The translations under genes and the position numbers were made by a program. The notes under the pieces were generated by a model. That model saw only the letters and a program-made list of their open reading frames with translations. It searched no databases and was not told the DNA's origin. A stretch of DNA of 64,000 nt from positions 84,377 to 148,376 of the forward strand of contig NZ_ALOU01000047.1 of assembly GCF_000292345.1 (NCBI RefSeq), in the 5' to 3' direction. This document shows, in pieces, positions 42,541 through 49,715 of the stretch (its first letter is position 1; each line of letters opens with the position of its first letter). This DNA comes from Cupriavidus sp. BIS7 (GTDB taxonomy: Bacteria > Pseudomonadota > Gammaproteobacteria > Burkholderiales > Burkholderiaceae).

Positions 42541-44115
42541 TCAATGACCGGTGGAAACGGGGGCACCCGGACGGGGCGGCTTCAGCAACAGCGCCAGCGG
42601 CACGCAGCAGAGCAGGGCCACGCCGAGCACGAAGAAGGTTTCGGAGAACGTCATCACCACGGCCTGGCGCGCAATCTCGCCGCTCAGCTGCGCCACGGCC
42701 TGAAGCTGCGCATGCGCATAGTCGCCGCCCTGCGCCACAAAACTGGCGATGCTCGACGTCATGTGCTCCTGGCCAATCGCACTGTTGGCGGTAACGGATT
42801 CGCGGATAACAGAATCGTGATAGCTGTTGCGCCGATCGATCAGCGTGCCCAGCAGCGCCAGACCGATCGAGCCACCGAGGTTGCGCGCCATGTTGTACAG
42901 GCCTGCGGCATCGCCGGCCTCGTGCGTTGCAACGGCCGCCATCGAGGCCTGGTTCAGCGGCATCATCGCCAGTATCTGACCAAAGCCGCGCAGGATCTGC
43001 GAGGCGTAGAAGTCGTGGCCGACACTGTTTGCCGTCAGACCGATATCGAGCATGCAGCTGCCAAAGAAGCACACCAGGCCCGTGATGACCAGCCAGCGGC
43101 TGTCGAACTTGCCAAGCATGCGCGGCAGCACCGGCATCAGCAGGAACGCGGGCAGGCCCGACAGCAGCATGATGCCGCCCGCCTGCTCGGCGTTATAGCC
43201 GGCGATCGTCGCCAGGAACTGCGGCAGCAGGTATGACACGCCATAGATGCCCGCACCGACCGTCGTCACGATCAGGATCACGCTTGCGTAGTTCTTGTTG
43301 AGCAGCAGGCGCAGGCGCACGATCGGCTGCCTGGCCGTGTACTGGCCGATCAGCATCAGCGTCAGTCCGGCCACCGTAAGCAGCGTCAGGTAGACGATCA
43401 TGCTCGATTCGAACCATTGCTCGCGCTGGCCTTCCTCCAGCACCACGGTCAGCGAGCTGAGCCCTACAGCAAGACCGACGATGCCGAGCCAGTCGGCCTT
43501 GAAAAACGCCTCGAAGTCAGCGCGCTCGGACTTCAGGCCGAAGTACAGCAGCGGCACCAGCACCGCCGTGATCGGCAGATTGAGGAAGAAGCACCAGCGC
43601 CAGTTGACGTTTTCGGCCAGCCAGCCGCCAACCACGGGCCCCAGCAGCGGCCCCAGCAGCACGATCAGGCCGAACATCGACATGCCGATCGGCATCTGGT
43701 GCCGTGGCAGGCGCGTGCGCACGATGGTCTGAGCGGTCGGGATCATCGCGCCGCCGGCAAACCCCTGGCCGATGCGGCCAATCACCATCGCGGACAGGCT
43801 ATGCGACATCCCGCACATCATCGAGAACGCGGTGAACAGCAGCGCGTTCCACATCAGGAAGCGGCGCAGCCCGAATACGCGCGTGAGCCACGCCGTCAGC
43901 GGAATGATCACGATCTCGGCCATCAGGTAGCCGGTAGAGATCCACGTGCCTTCCGTGCCTGCCGCGCCGATCTGGCCCTGGATCTGCGGCAACGCCGAGT
44001 TCGTGATCGAGATGTCGAGCGTGGCCAGCAGTGCACCAAGCGAGCCGGCGGCCACGGCGATCCAGTCGCCCACCGACGCGTTCGGCTGCTGTACGGCCGC
44101 AGCCGTATCAGCCAT
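42541..44115 (-). CDS. EmrB/QacA-family (DHA2) MFS drug exporter
   Basis: 524 residues from the ATG at 44115, with AGGAG upstream. Fourteen membrane segments; motif A-like LDISITNSALPQIQGQIGA near 32-50, TWISTGYLMAEIVIIPLTAWL and motif C-like LLGPLLGPVVGGWLAENVNWRWCFFLNLP near 150-180. The start overlaps the end of the adaptor gene by eight bases. It is the inner-membrane pump of the EmrAB-NodT system and uses the proton gradient to send substrate through the adaptor and outer membrane protein. Confidence 0.95.
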   Translation of the reverse strand: MADTAAAVQQPNASVGDWIAVAAGSLGALLATLDISITNSALPQIQGQIGAAGTEGTWISTGYLMAEIVIIPLTAWLTRVFGLRRFLMWNALLFTAFSMMCGMSHSLSAMVIGRIGQGFAGGAMIPTAQTIVRTRLPRHQMPIGMSMFGLIVLLGPLLGPVVGGWLAENVNWRWCFFLNLPITAVLVPLLYFGLKSERADFEAFFKADWLGIVGLAVGLSSLTVVLEEGQREQWFESSMIVYLTLLTVAGLTLMLIGQYTARQPIVRLRLLLNKNYASVILIVTTVGAGIYGVSYLLPQFLATIAGYNAEQAGGIMLLSGLPAFLLMPVLPRMLGKFDSRWLVITGLVCFFGSCMLDIGLTANSVGHDFYASQILRGFGQILAMMPLNQASMAAVATHEAGDAAGLYNMARNLGGSIGLALLGTLIDRRNSYHDSVIRESVTANSAIGQEHMTSSIASFVAQGGDYAHAQLQAVAQLSGEIARQAVVMTFSETFFVLGVALLCCVPLALLLKPPRPGAPVSTGH

Positions 44116-45286
44116 GCGTGGCTCCTGCGGCGGCCTGTGCGCTGGGTTCGTTACGTGCGTTGGGTGCGTTGTGGGCGTTGGCGGGGTGAAGCTCACGCGT
44201 ATCGACGTCCACCATGACCGACAGGCCCGGCACCAGGACCGGGCGCGCGTCGGCCGGTACGTCGACATGAATCCGCACTGGCACACGCTGCACGATCTTG
44301 GTGAAGTTGCCGGTGGCGTTTTGCGCGGGCAGCAGCGCGAATTGTGAGCCGGTGCCAGGTGACAGGCTGTCCACCACGCCGTGCAGCTTCTCGCCGGGCA
44401 GCGCATCGACGTGGAGCGTCACGGACTGGCCCGGACGCATGCGGCCCACCTGCGTTTCCTTGAAATTGGCGGTCAGGTACAGGTCCTGCACCGGGACCAC
44501 CGTCAGCAGCCGCGTGCCCGGCTGGGCGAACTGCCCGACGCGCACACCCTTGTCCGCAACACGGCCGGCGGTAGTGGCGCGCACCACGGTATCGCCAAGA
44601 TTGAGCTGCGCCTGGCGGGCACTGGCCTCGGCCACTTCAAGCTGCGCGCGGGCCTGCTCCAGGCGGGTTTTCAGCGTGACGGTCTGGCTTTGCTCCACGC
44701 GCAAGGCGGCCTCGTTGGCGGCCAGCGTGGTCTTGGCGCGCGTCTGCGCGTTGCCCAGTTCGGCGGTGCGCTCCTCGGTTTCGGCGCCCGACTTCACCAG
44801 CGGCGCGTAGCGCTCCACCTGCGACGCCGCGTACCGCGCGTTGGCGCGCGCGCCGTCCACTTCCGCCGCTGCCTGGGCGATCTTCGCCTGTTGCTGCGTA
44901 AGGTCAGCTTCGGCTCGCGCCACATCGGCCTGCCGCGACGCCACGGTGGCCTGCGCTTCGTCCACGGCCGCCTGGTATTGGCGGTTATCGAGCCGCACCA
45001 GTTCCTGGCCAACACTGATCTGCTGGTTGTCGCGTACGAGCACCTCGGCAACATAGCCGCTGACCTTCGGCGCAATCGTCACGCTATCGGCTTGGATATA
45101 GGCGTCGTCTGTACTCTCGATAAAGCGGCCGTAGAGCCACCAGCGCATGCCGTAAGCGAGGGCAAGCACGATCAGCAGCACGCCCGCGCCGATCAGGAAC
45201 TGCTTGCGGCGGGAGGCGCGATCGGGGATGGCGGATACCGGGGCGACGCCGGCTGGCGCCGTTGCGGCGTGATTGGGAGGAGACAT
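44108..45286 (-). CDS. EmrA/HlyD-family membrane fusion protein
   Basis: 392 residues. A single membrane segment (FLIGAGVLLIVLALAYGMRWWL, about 30-51) is followed by the biotinyl-lipoyl motif DDAYIQADSVTIAPKVSGYVAEVLVRDNQQISVGQ, a long coiled-coil region (residues about 105-215) and the beta-barrel (VRATTAGRVADKGVRVGQFAQPG). It links the MFS pump to the outer membrane protein in the periplasm. It is the first gene of the three-gene operon, divergent from the TetR gene. Confidence 0.95.
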   Translation of the reverse strand: MSPPNHAATAPAGVAPVSAIPDRASRRKQFLIGAGVLLIVLALAYGMRWWLYGRFIESTDDAYIQADSVTIAPKVSGYVAEVLVRDNQQISVGQELVRLDNRQYQAAVDEAQATVASRQADVARAEADLTQQQAKIAQAAAEVDGARANARYAASQVERYAPLVKSGAETEERTAELGNAQTRAKTTLAANEAALRVEQSQTVTLKTRLEQARAQLEVAEASARQAQLNLGDTVVRATTAGRVADKGVRVGQFAQPGTRLLTVVPVQDLYLTANFKETQVGRMRPGQSVTLHVDALPGEKLHGVVDSLSPGTGSQFALLPAQNATGNFTKIVQRVPVRIHVDVPADARPVLVPGLSVMVDVDTRELHPANAHNAPNARNEPSAQAAAGATHG

Positions 45287-45322
45287 GGGGGCGCAAGACT
45301 TCGAAGTCGGAAGGGCTGCGCA

Positions 45323-45350
45323 ATTATTCCACTTGGAAAAAATCTGTCAA
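45323..45350 (-). promoter_or_regulatory. Sigma-70 promoter of the emrAB-nodT operon
   Basis: On the minus strand TTGACA (plus 45345-45350) and AATAAT (plus 45323-45328) are 16 bases apart, about 37 bases before the adaptor start. It lies in the divergent region with the TetR gene, whose product probably binds nearby. Confidence 0.65.
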
Positions 45351-45393
45351 CTGATATATTTCTGCCTGCTCACAGTGACAAGGACATCCCCAC

Positions 45394-46110
45394 ATGGCGC
45401 GACACAAGCCTGCAGCCGAGGGCGGTTACCAGCGCGGCGAAGAGACGCGCGCCCGCATTATTGAAGCGGCGCTGCGGCTGTTCGGCACGCATGGCTTCGA
45501 CGGTGCTTCCACCCGCGACATTGCGCGCGAAGCCGGCGTCAATGCCCCGGCGCTGCAGTACTACTTCGACAACAAGGAAGGGGTCTACCTGGCCTGCATC
45601 GACTACTTCATCGAGCGCGTCTGGTACCTGCTGGGTGAGGTCGTCAGCCAGGCCGAAGCAGTGGTGGCCCGTGAAGACGCGGCCGACGCGGCGCTGATCG
45701 ACGCCTATCTCGCGCTGCAGGCGCGCTTCATGGCATTCCTGTATGAAGGCCCCGACACCGAGCATTGGCGGCAGTTCATGGCACGCGAACGTGCCGGGCT
45801 TGGGCCGCCGGCCGCGTTCGAGCGGTTCGACGTCGGCATCAACCACCGGTTGTTCGCGCTGACCACGCAAATCATCGGACGCCTGACCGGGCGGCCAGCC
45901 ACGGACGAAGCCACGCGCATCCGGACCATCGCCATCGACAGCCAGGTTGCGTCATTCAAGGTGATGCGGCGCCACATCATCAAGGCACTGAACTGGCAGG
46001 GATACGGCGAGGCCGAGACGCAGCGCGTGCAGGATGTGCTGGAGGACCAGACGCGGACGCTGCTGGAAGGCCTGGTTGCACAGCGCGACAAGCGACTTGC
46101 TGGCGACTAG
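45394..46110 (+). CDS. TetR-family regulator (CerR/DUF1956 type)
   Basis: 238 residues. N-terminal HTH: RIIEAALRLFGTHGFDGASTRDIAREAGVNAPALQYYFDNKEGVYLAC at about 21-68, with the C-terminal domain from about 75 on, of the larger DUF1956/CerR type (FMAFLYEGPDTEHWRQFMARE). It is divergent from the EmrAB-NodT operon and is the likely repressor, released by the exported compound. The ligand is not known. Confidence 0.93.
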   Translation: MARHKPAAEGGYQRGEETRARIIEAALRLFGTHGFDGASTRDIAREAGVNAPALQYYFDNKEGVYLACIDYFIERVWYLLGEVVSQAEAVVAREDAADAALIDAYLALQARFMAFLYEGPDTEHWRQFMARERAGLGPPAAFERFDVGINHRLFALTTQIIGRLTGRPATDEATRIRTIAIDSQVASFKVMRRHIIKALNWQGYGEAETQRVQDVLEDQTRTLLEGLVAQRDKRLAGD

Positions 46111-46266
46111 AGGAAACCCTCTAATCACGCGGATACGGCGATAGTTGGAGTCATATTTTTCATATGAATCAGCAACTTGAAATTTTCGTAAGGGTCACCG
46201 CTGATCTAATCCTGCGGCAACTTTCGTAGATATACGATTGCGCACCGCAAAAAGACCTTGTCTATC

Positions 46267-46282
46267 TATCTAGTAGTAGATA
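46267..46282. promoter_or_regulatory. Operator-like dyad 1
   Basis: TATCTA-GTAG-TAGATA: 6-bp arms around a 4-base centre. The same dyad, with centre GCAG and 7-bp arms, is at 46400-46417. The distance between their centres is about 134 bases. Confidence 0.6.
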
Positions 46283-46399
46283 ATATTCACGCCATGGACG
46301 ACGCGATGCAGCAAACAAACCCGCAGCAACCCGCCGATCCACGCAACACCAAGTAGTTTGTCAGTACCGGGAGGCGGTCTTTTTTTTAGCCCTGATTCT

Positions 46400-46417
46400 C
46401 TATCTAGCAGTAGATAG
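46400..46417. promoter_or_regulatory. Operator-like dyad 2
   Basis: CTATCTA-GCAG-TAGATAG is a perfect 7-4-7 inverted repeat, about 103 bases before the start of the repeat protein gene. It is a second copy of the site at 46267-46282, so a dimeric regulator probably binds both. Confidence 0.6.
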
Positions 46418-46519
46418 CAGCAAGGCCCAAACAAAGACCCCGACATTCGCAGCACAGACTTTGGCCCCGCGATCCACCTCAAACCAAGAGATCGCCCGGC
46501 ACTTCGCAAGGAGAGCATC

Positions 46520-46981
46520 ATGAACGCCAAGACCATCCTCACCGCCGCCGCCCTCGCCGCCGCTTTCGTGACCGGCGCCGCCCAAGCCGCCCCCGCCACC
46601 CAGAAGGCCGGCGAAGTCTACGGCTACAGCTTCCGCGTCAACGACCAGCGCAGCGCCTTCACCGACGGCGCACGTATCGGCAAGGTCGATGCGTTCACCG
46701 ATGGCGCACGCGTTGGCAAGGCTGATCCGTACACGGACGGCGCCAAGGTCGGCAAGTATGACCCGTACACCGATGGCGCACGCACGATCGCCGGCCTGGA
46801 CCGCACCGGCGTGTCGGCCAGCCCTGCCCGTCAGGCTGATCCGTACCTCGACGGTGCCAAGACCGGCAAGTATGACCCGTACACCGATGGCGCACGCATG
46901 GTCGCCGGCCTGGACCGCACCGGTGTGTCGAGCCAACCGTCGCGCAGCTTCGACCCGTACACCGACGGCGCAAACGCCTGA
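46520..46981 (+). CDS. Secreted DGA-repeat protein of unknown function
   Basis: 153 residues with AAGGAGAG ahead of the ATG. The Sec signal ends near GAAQAAP. The mature protein is made almost wholly of units with the pattern [DS]-[AP]-[FYL]-[TD]-DGA: SAFTDGA, DAFTDGA, DPYTDGA, DPYTDGA, DPYLDGA, DPYTDGA, DPYTDGA, joined by GKV/GKY and AGLDRTGVS linkers. One 38-residue block (GKYDPYTDGAR to TGVS) is duplicated almost exactly, 114 bases apart in the DNA. It has no cysteine. The Asp/Tyr/Thr pattern suggests a metal-binding or wall-binding repeat. No family is recognised. Confidence 0.85.
   Translation: MNAKTILTAAALAAAFVTGAAQAAPATQKAGEVYGYSFRVNDQRSAFTDGARIGKVDAFTDGARVGKADPYTDGAKVGKYDPYTDGARTIAGLDRTGVSASPARQADPYLDGAKTGKYDPYTDGARMVAGLDRTGVSSQPSRSFDPYTDGANA
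46751..46930 (+). repeat. 114-bp tandem duplication inside the DGA-repeat gene
   Basis: GGCAAGTATGACCCGTACAC at 46751 recurs at 46865, and the similarity continues for over 60 bases with few changes. The offset is 114 bases (38 codons), so the frame is kept. It shows recent growth of the repeat array. Confidence 0.8.
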
Positions 46982-47018
46982 GTCCCGCCCAATGCTGGCG
47001 GTAGTTGAAGAGAAGTAA

Positions 47019-47060
47019 GCCGGAGCCGGCCCAGAACCTCTGTTCTTGCCGACTCCGGTT
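47019..47060 (+). terminator. Hairpin after the DGA-repeat gene
   Basis: CCGGAG-C-CGGC pairs with GCCG-A-CTCCGG, with an inner AGAAC/GTTCT stem, then TTTCT. It lies 38 bases past the stop and before the short ORF at 47079. Confidence 0.5.
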
Positions 47061-47078
47061 TCTATCCCGGAGTCCATC

Positions 47079-47180
47079 ATGAGCATCAAGAACAGTGCCC
47101 TGATCCTGGGCGGATGGCTGGCCGTGACGGCCGTCAGCGGCGCAGCCGCAGCGATCGTGGTCCAGACCCTGCCGGTCTGA
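47079..47180 (+). CDS. Small single-membrane-segment peptide (33 residues)
   Basis: An ORF of 33 codons beginning MSIKNSALILGGWLAVTAV and ending AAIVVQTLPV. CCCGGAG lies eight bases before the ATG. A single hydrophobic helix covers most of it. It lies just behind the DGA-repeat gene and hairpin, in the same direction, so it may be made from read-through. It is too short to assign. The good ribosome site and clean membrane helix make it likely real. Confidence 0.55.
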   Translation: MSIKNSALILGGWLAVTAVSGAAAAIVVQTLPV

Positions 47181-47256
47181 GTCCGGCACGCGACAAGCGC
47201 CCCCTGCCCCCGCACCCCCGTAGTACGTGCATGACACTAGTCATTGCATGAAATGC

Positions 47257-47298
47257 GCGCGGCGTGATTCGCCCCACCAGGGTGCAATCACGCCGCGC
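47257..47298. terminator. 13-bp hairpin before mipA
   Basis: GCGCGGCGTGATT and AATCACGCCGCGC are perfect arms around a 16-base loop, 77 bases past the small peptide gene. No T run; possible terminator. The remaining 47299-47554 holds only the mipA leader as far as I can tell. Confidence 0.45.
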
Positions 47299-47554
47299 TG
47301 GCGTTTACAAGGCCAGTTGCCTAGCCGCCAGGTGCCCCTCTGCACAGGCACCGCCCCCAACTCCGAAGCCCTGCGACCGATCTCGCACTTCCATCCGAAA
47401 CGTCTTACCGGCAAACTGGCCATGCATTGCGAGCCGTAACGCGCCAGACTGGCAAAAGTTGAGCCGACGTCATCCGCATGACGCAGCGCGCCGTTACATC
47501 GGCTTTGCACCAGATTTTCCCGTCTGGGAAAAACAAGAAACCCGGAGTGAACAC

Positions 47555-48451
47555 GTGTTGACGATTTCGGAAAGCCAGACCGGCGCGATAAGCCCCCGGC
47601 GCCCGCTGGCCTTATGGCTGGCAGCCGCGCTGCTCGCATTGCTGGCGATGCTGGCTGCGCCGCGCGCCCATGCCCAGACGCCCGCCCCGCTGGCCGAGTG
47701 GCAGTACTCGGTGGGCGTGCCGCTGGAAAAACTGTATGAAGAAGGCCCGCCGCCCGAGTGGACCGTCCGGCTGGGCCTTGCCGCCCGCGTCAGCCCCTAC
47801 TACGACGGTACCGGCAATTACTATCCGATTGCCGGACCCGCAATCGATATCCGCTACCGTGATCAAGGGTTTCTTTCCACGGGTGAAGGCCTTGGCTGGA
47901 ATATCGTCCATTCCGACCACTGGCGGGCCGGCATTGCGCTGACCTACGACTTCGGCCGCCGCGAAAAACACGATCACGACCACCTGGCCGGGCTCGGCAA
48001 TATCGGCATGGCGGTTGAGTCGAAACTGTTTGCCGAGTACGTGGTGTCGAAGGAATTCCCGCTCGTGGTCCGCGCCAACGCGCGGCGGCAGTTTGGCGGC
48101 GCCAACGGATGGCTGGGCGACCTTGGCGCCTATATGCCATTGCCGGGCAGTTCTGACAAATTCGCGTGGTTCGCGGGCCCCACGGTCACCCTCGCCGATT
48201 CGGCCTACATGAGCCGCTGGTACGGCGTCACTGCGGAGCAATCGGCAAGATCCGGCCTGCCCGAACACCACGCCGGCGGCGGGATCAGGTCATACGGCGG
48301 CGGCGTCTCGGCGATGTGGTTCTTCGGCAAGCACTGGTTCGCCACGGCGGACTTTGGCATCGCGGCCCTGGTGGGCGATGCGCGCAGCAGCCCGGTCACA
48401 TCCCACTCCGCCAACATGACCGGCGATGTTTCGATCATGTACGAGTTCTGA
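47555..48451 (+). CDS. MipA/OmpV-family outer membrane protein
   Basis: The GTG at 47555 has GGAG seven bases upstream and gives 298 residues; a longer frame upstream lacks a signal. The signal peptide ends at AHAQ (residue about 41). The mature part has the MipA/OmpV start (EWTVRLGLAARVSPYYDGTGNYYPIAGPAIDIRY), repeated amphipathic strands and a C-terminal GDVSIMYEF ending in Phe, as for an outer membrane barrel. It may act in peptidoglycan assembly scaffolding or as a porin. It is 374 bases past the small peptide gene. Confidence 0.9.
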   Translation: MLTISESQTGAISPRRPLALWLAAALLALLAMLAAPRAHAQTPAPLAEWQYSVGVPLEKLYEEGPPPEWTVRLGLAARVSPYYDGTGNYYPIAGPAIDIRYRDQGFLSTGEGLGWNIVHSDHWRAGIALTYDFGRREKHDHDHLAGLGNIGMAVESKLFAEYVVSKEFPLVVRANARRQFGGANGWLGDLGAYMPLPGSSDKFAWFAGPTVTLADSAYMSRWYGVTAEQSARSGLPEHHAGGGIRSYGGGVSAMWFFGKHWFATADFGIAALVGDARSSPVTSHSANMTGDVSIMYEF

Positions 48452-48471
48452 TCTGCGACGCCGGCGCCCGC

Positions 48472-49137
48472 TCACTCGGTCGGCCGCCGCAGATATTCCT
48501 CCACCACGCGGCGCAAGCCGGGCAGCTTCCCGGTGAAGAAATGCCCGGCGCCCGGCAGCACGACCACCGGCAACTCCTGCGGCCGCGCCCACGCAAATAC
48601 ATTCGCCAGCGGCACGCGTTCGTCGCTCTCGCCATGGACCACCAGCGCATTGGCGGGCACGGCGGGGGTGTCATAGGACAGCGTGTCGGATAGCGCGCCG
48701 GCCGGCATGCCGGTCAGGATCAGGTGGGCAATCGCTTCACCTGCGGTGGTCAGCGCCGCAACCGCGCGCGTTTGCACGAATGCGCCAAACGAGAAGCCGG
48801 CAAGTGCCAGCGGCATGCCCGGATGCGCGGCCTGGGCGTGGCGGATCACGGCAAGCACGTCGTCGGTCTCTCCGATACCCTCGTCGTACTCCCCTTCACT
48901 CTGACCAACGCCGCGATAATTGGGACGCAGCGTCAGGAAGCCATGCGCCTGCAGCGCGCGCGCCAGCAACTGCGGAATCTTGTGTTCGGCGGTGCCACCC
49001 TGCGATGGGTGTGGATGAGCCACTACGGCAATGCCAAGCGGCGCGCCGGCAGGCGCATCGACAAGGACCTCGAGCTGGCCGGCAGGTCCGGCAATAAATT
49101 CGCGCGTGGTGGTGGGTGCTGGGGAGGACGAAGACAT
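48472..49137 (-). CDS. Alpha/beta hydrolase (dienelactone hydrolase-like)
   Basis: 222 residues from the ATG at 49137. Motifs: VVAHPHPSQGGTAEHKI near 38-54, RPNYRGVGQSEG near 70, the nucleophile elbow GFSFGAF with Ser near 112, then VVHGESDERVPL and GAGHFFTGKL with the acid and histidine. This is the serine hydrolase fold of YcjY/DLH type with unknown substrate. It is convergent with mipA. No signal peptide is seen. Confidence 0.9.
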   Translation of the reverse strand: MSSSSPAPTTTREFIAGPAGQLEVLVDAPAGAPLGIAVVAHPHPSQGGTAEHKIPQLLARALQAHGFLTLRPNYRGVGQSEGEYDEGIGETDDVLAVIRHAQAAHPGMPLALAGFSFGAFVQTRAVAALTTAGEAIAHLILTGMPAGALSDTLSYDTPAVPANALVVHGESDERVPLANVFAWARPQELPVVVLPGAGHFFTGKLPGLRRVVEEYLRRPTE

Positions 49138-49276
49138 GAGAACGGCTACCGGCTGGGGGCGATGCGATATCGGATGCAATTGTGCATGCGCAGCATACCC
49201 GCAGCAGGACAGCCGCGGCAACGTTCCGGGTACATCCCGGCAACACGTGTGCCGCGGCCAGACCGCAATTCGTGTT

Positions 49277-49588
49277 TCAGTGGTGGTGGTCCGCCTTGGC
49301 GACGGACGCGATTTCCTGACGCCTGACGCTGACCACGTCGTCGAGTTCAAGTCCTTCGGCAACAACCAGCATCTCGGTACCCCGGCTGATGCTGTAGATC
49401 ACGCCGTACCAGAGATCCGGCCCCGCGGCGGCGTTCAGCCGGATGTTGAACTCGGTTGCCAGGTCCAGGCTGTAGATCGTCACCATGTCGCCAACCTCGG
49501 GATTGGCGGCCTCCTCCGCCAGCGGATATTCCCGGGCTGCCACCGTCAGTGGCGTCTGCGCAATGCCGCGCGCAAACCTCGCTTGCAT
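49277..49588 (-). CDS. Hypothetical protein, 103 residues
   Basis: ATG at 49588 with AGGAG six bases upstream (another ATG at 49594 is too close to the site). The product starts MQARFARGIAQTPLTV and has GDMVTIYSLDLATEFNIRLNAAAGPDLWYGVIYSI in the middle and ends in DHHH. It has no signal or membrane segment. I do not recognise it. It is upstream of the hydrolase and downstream of the autotransporter on the same strand. Confidence 0.7.
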   Translation of the reverse strand: MQARFARGIAQTPLTVAAREYPLAEEAANPEVGDMVTIYSLDLATEFNIRLNAAAGPDLWYGVIYSISRGTEMLVVAEGLELDDVVSVRRQEIASVAKADHHH

Positions 49589-49715
49589 CGTCATCTCCTG
49601 CGCGTAGTTTTCCCCTTCTTAGGATATAAGCGCGACCTGAAAAGGCCCAGTAAACCGGCTTCCCGGACCGTTCCAAGACACCCGGACGCCGCATTTTCCG
49701 CAGCATCGGGCCCGC

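Larger units (their letters stand above)
46111..46519. other. Long intergenic leader with a weak hairpin and possible short ORF
   Basis: About 400 bases before the repeat protein gene. It contains two dyads listed separately, an open 20-codon frame from 46294 to 46356 (MDDAMQQTNP at its start) without a clear ribosome site, and ACCG-N5-CGGT followed by eight T at 46364-46387, a weak terminator-like site. It could be a long 5' leader with attenuation, or a site for a small RNA. Confidence 0.45.

Noticed and set aside
46364..46387. Intrinsic terminator with T8 before the repeat protein gene
   Set aside because: The stem is only four base pairs around GGAGG; noted in the leader entry but too weak to list as a terminator.
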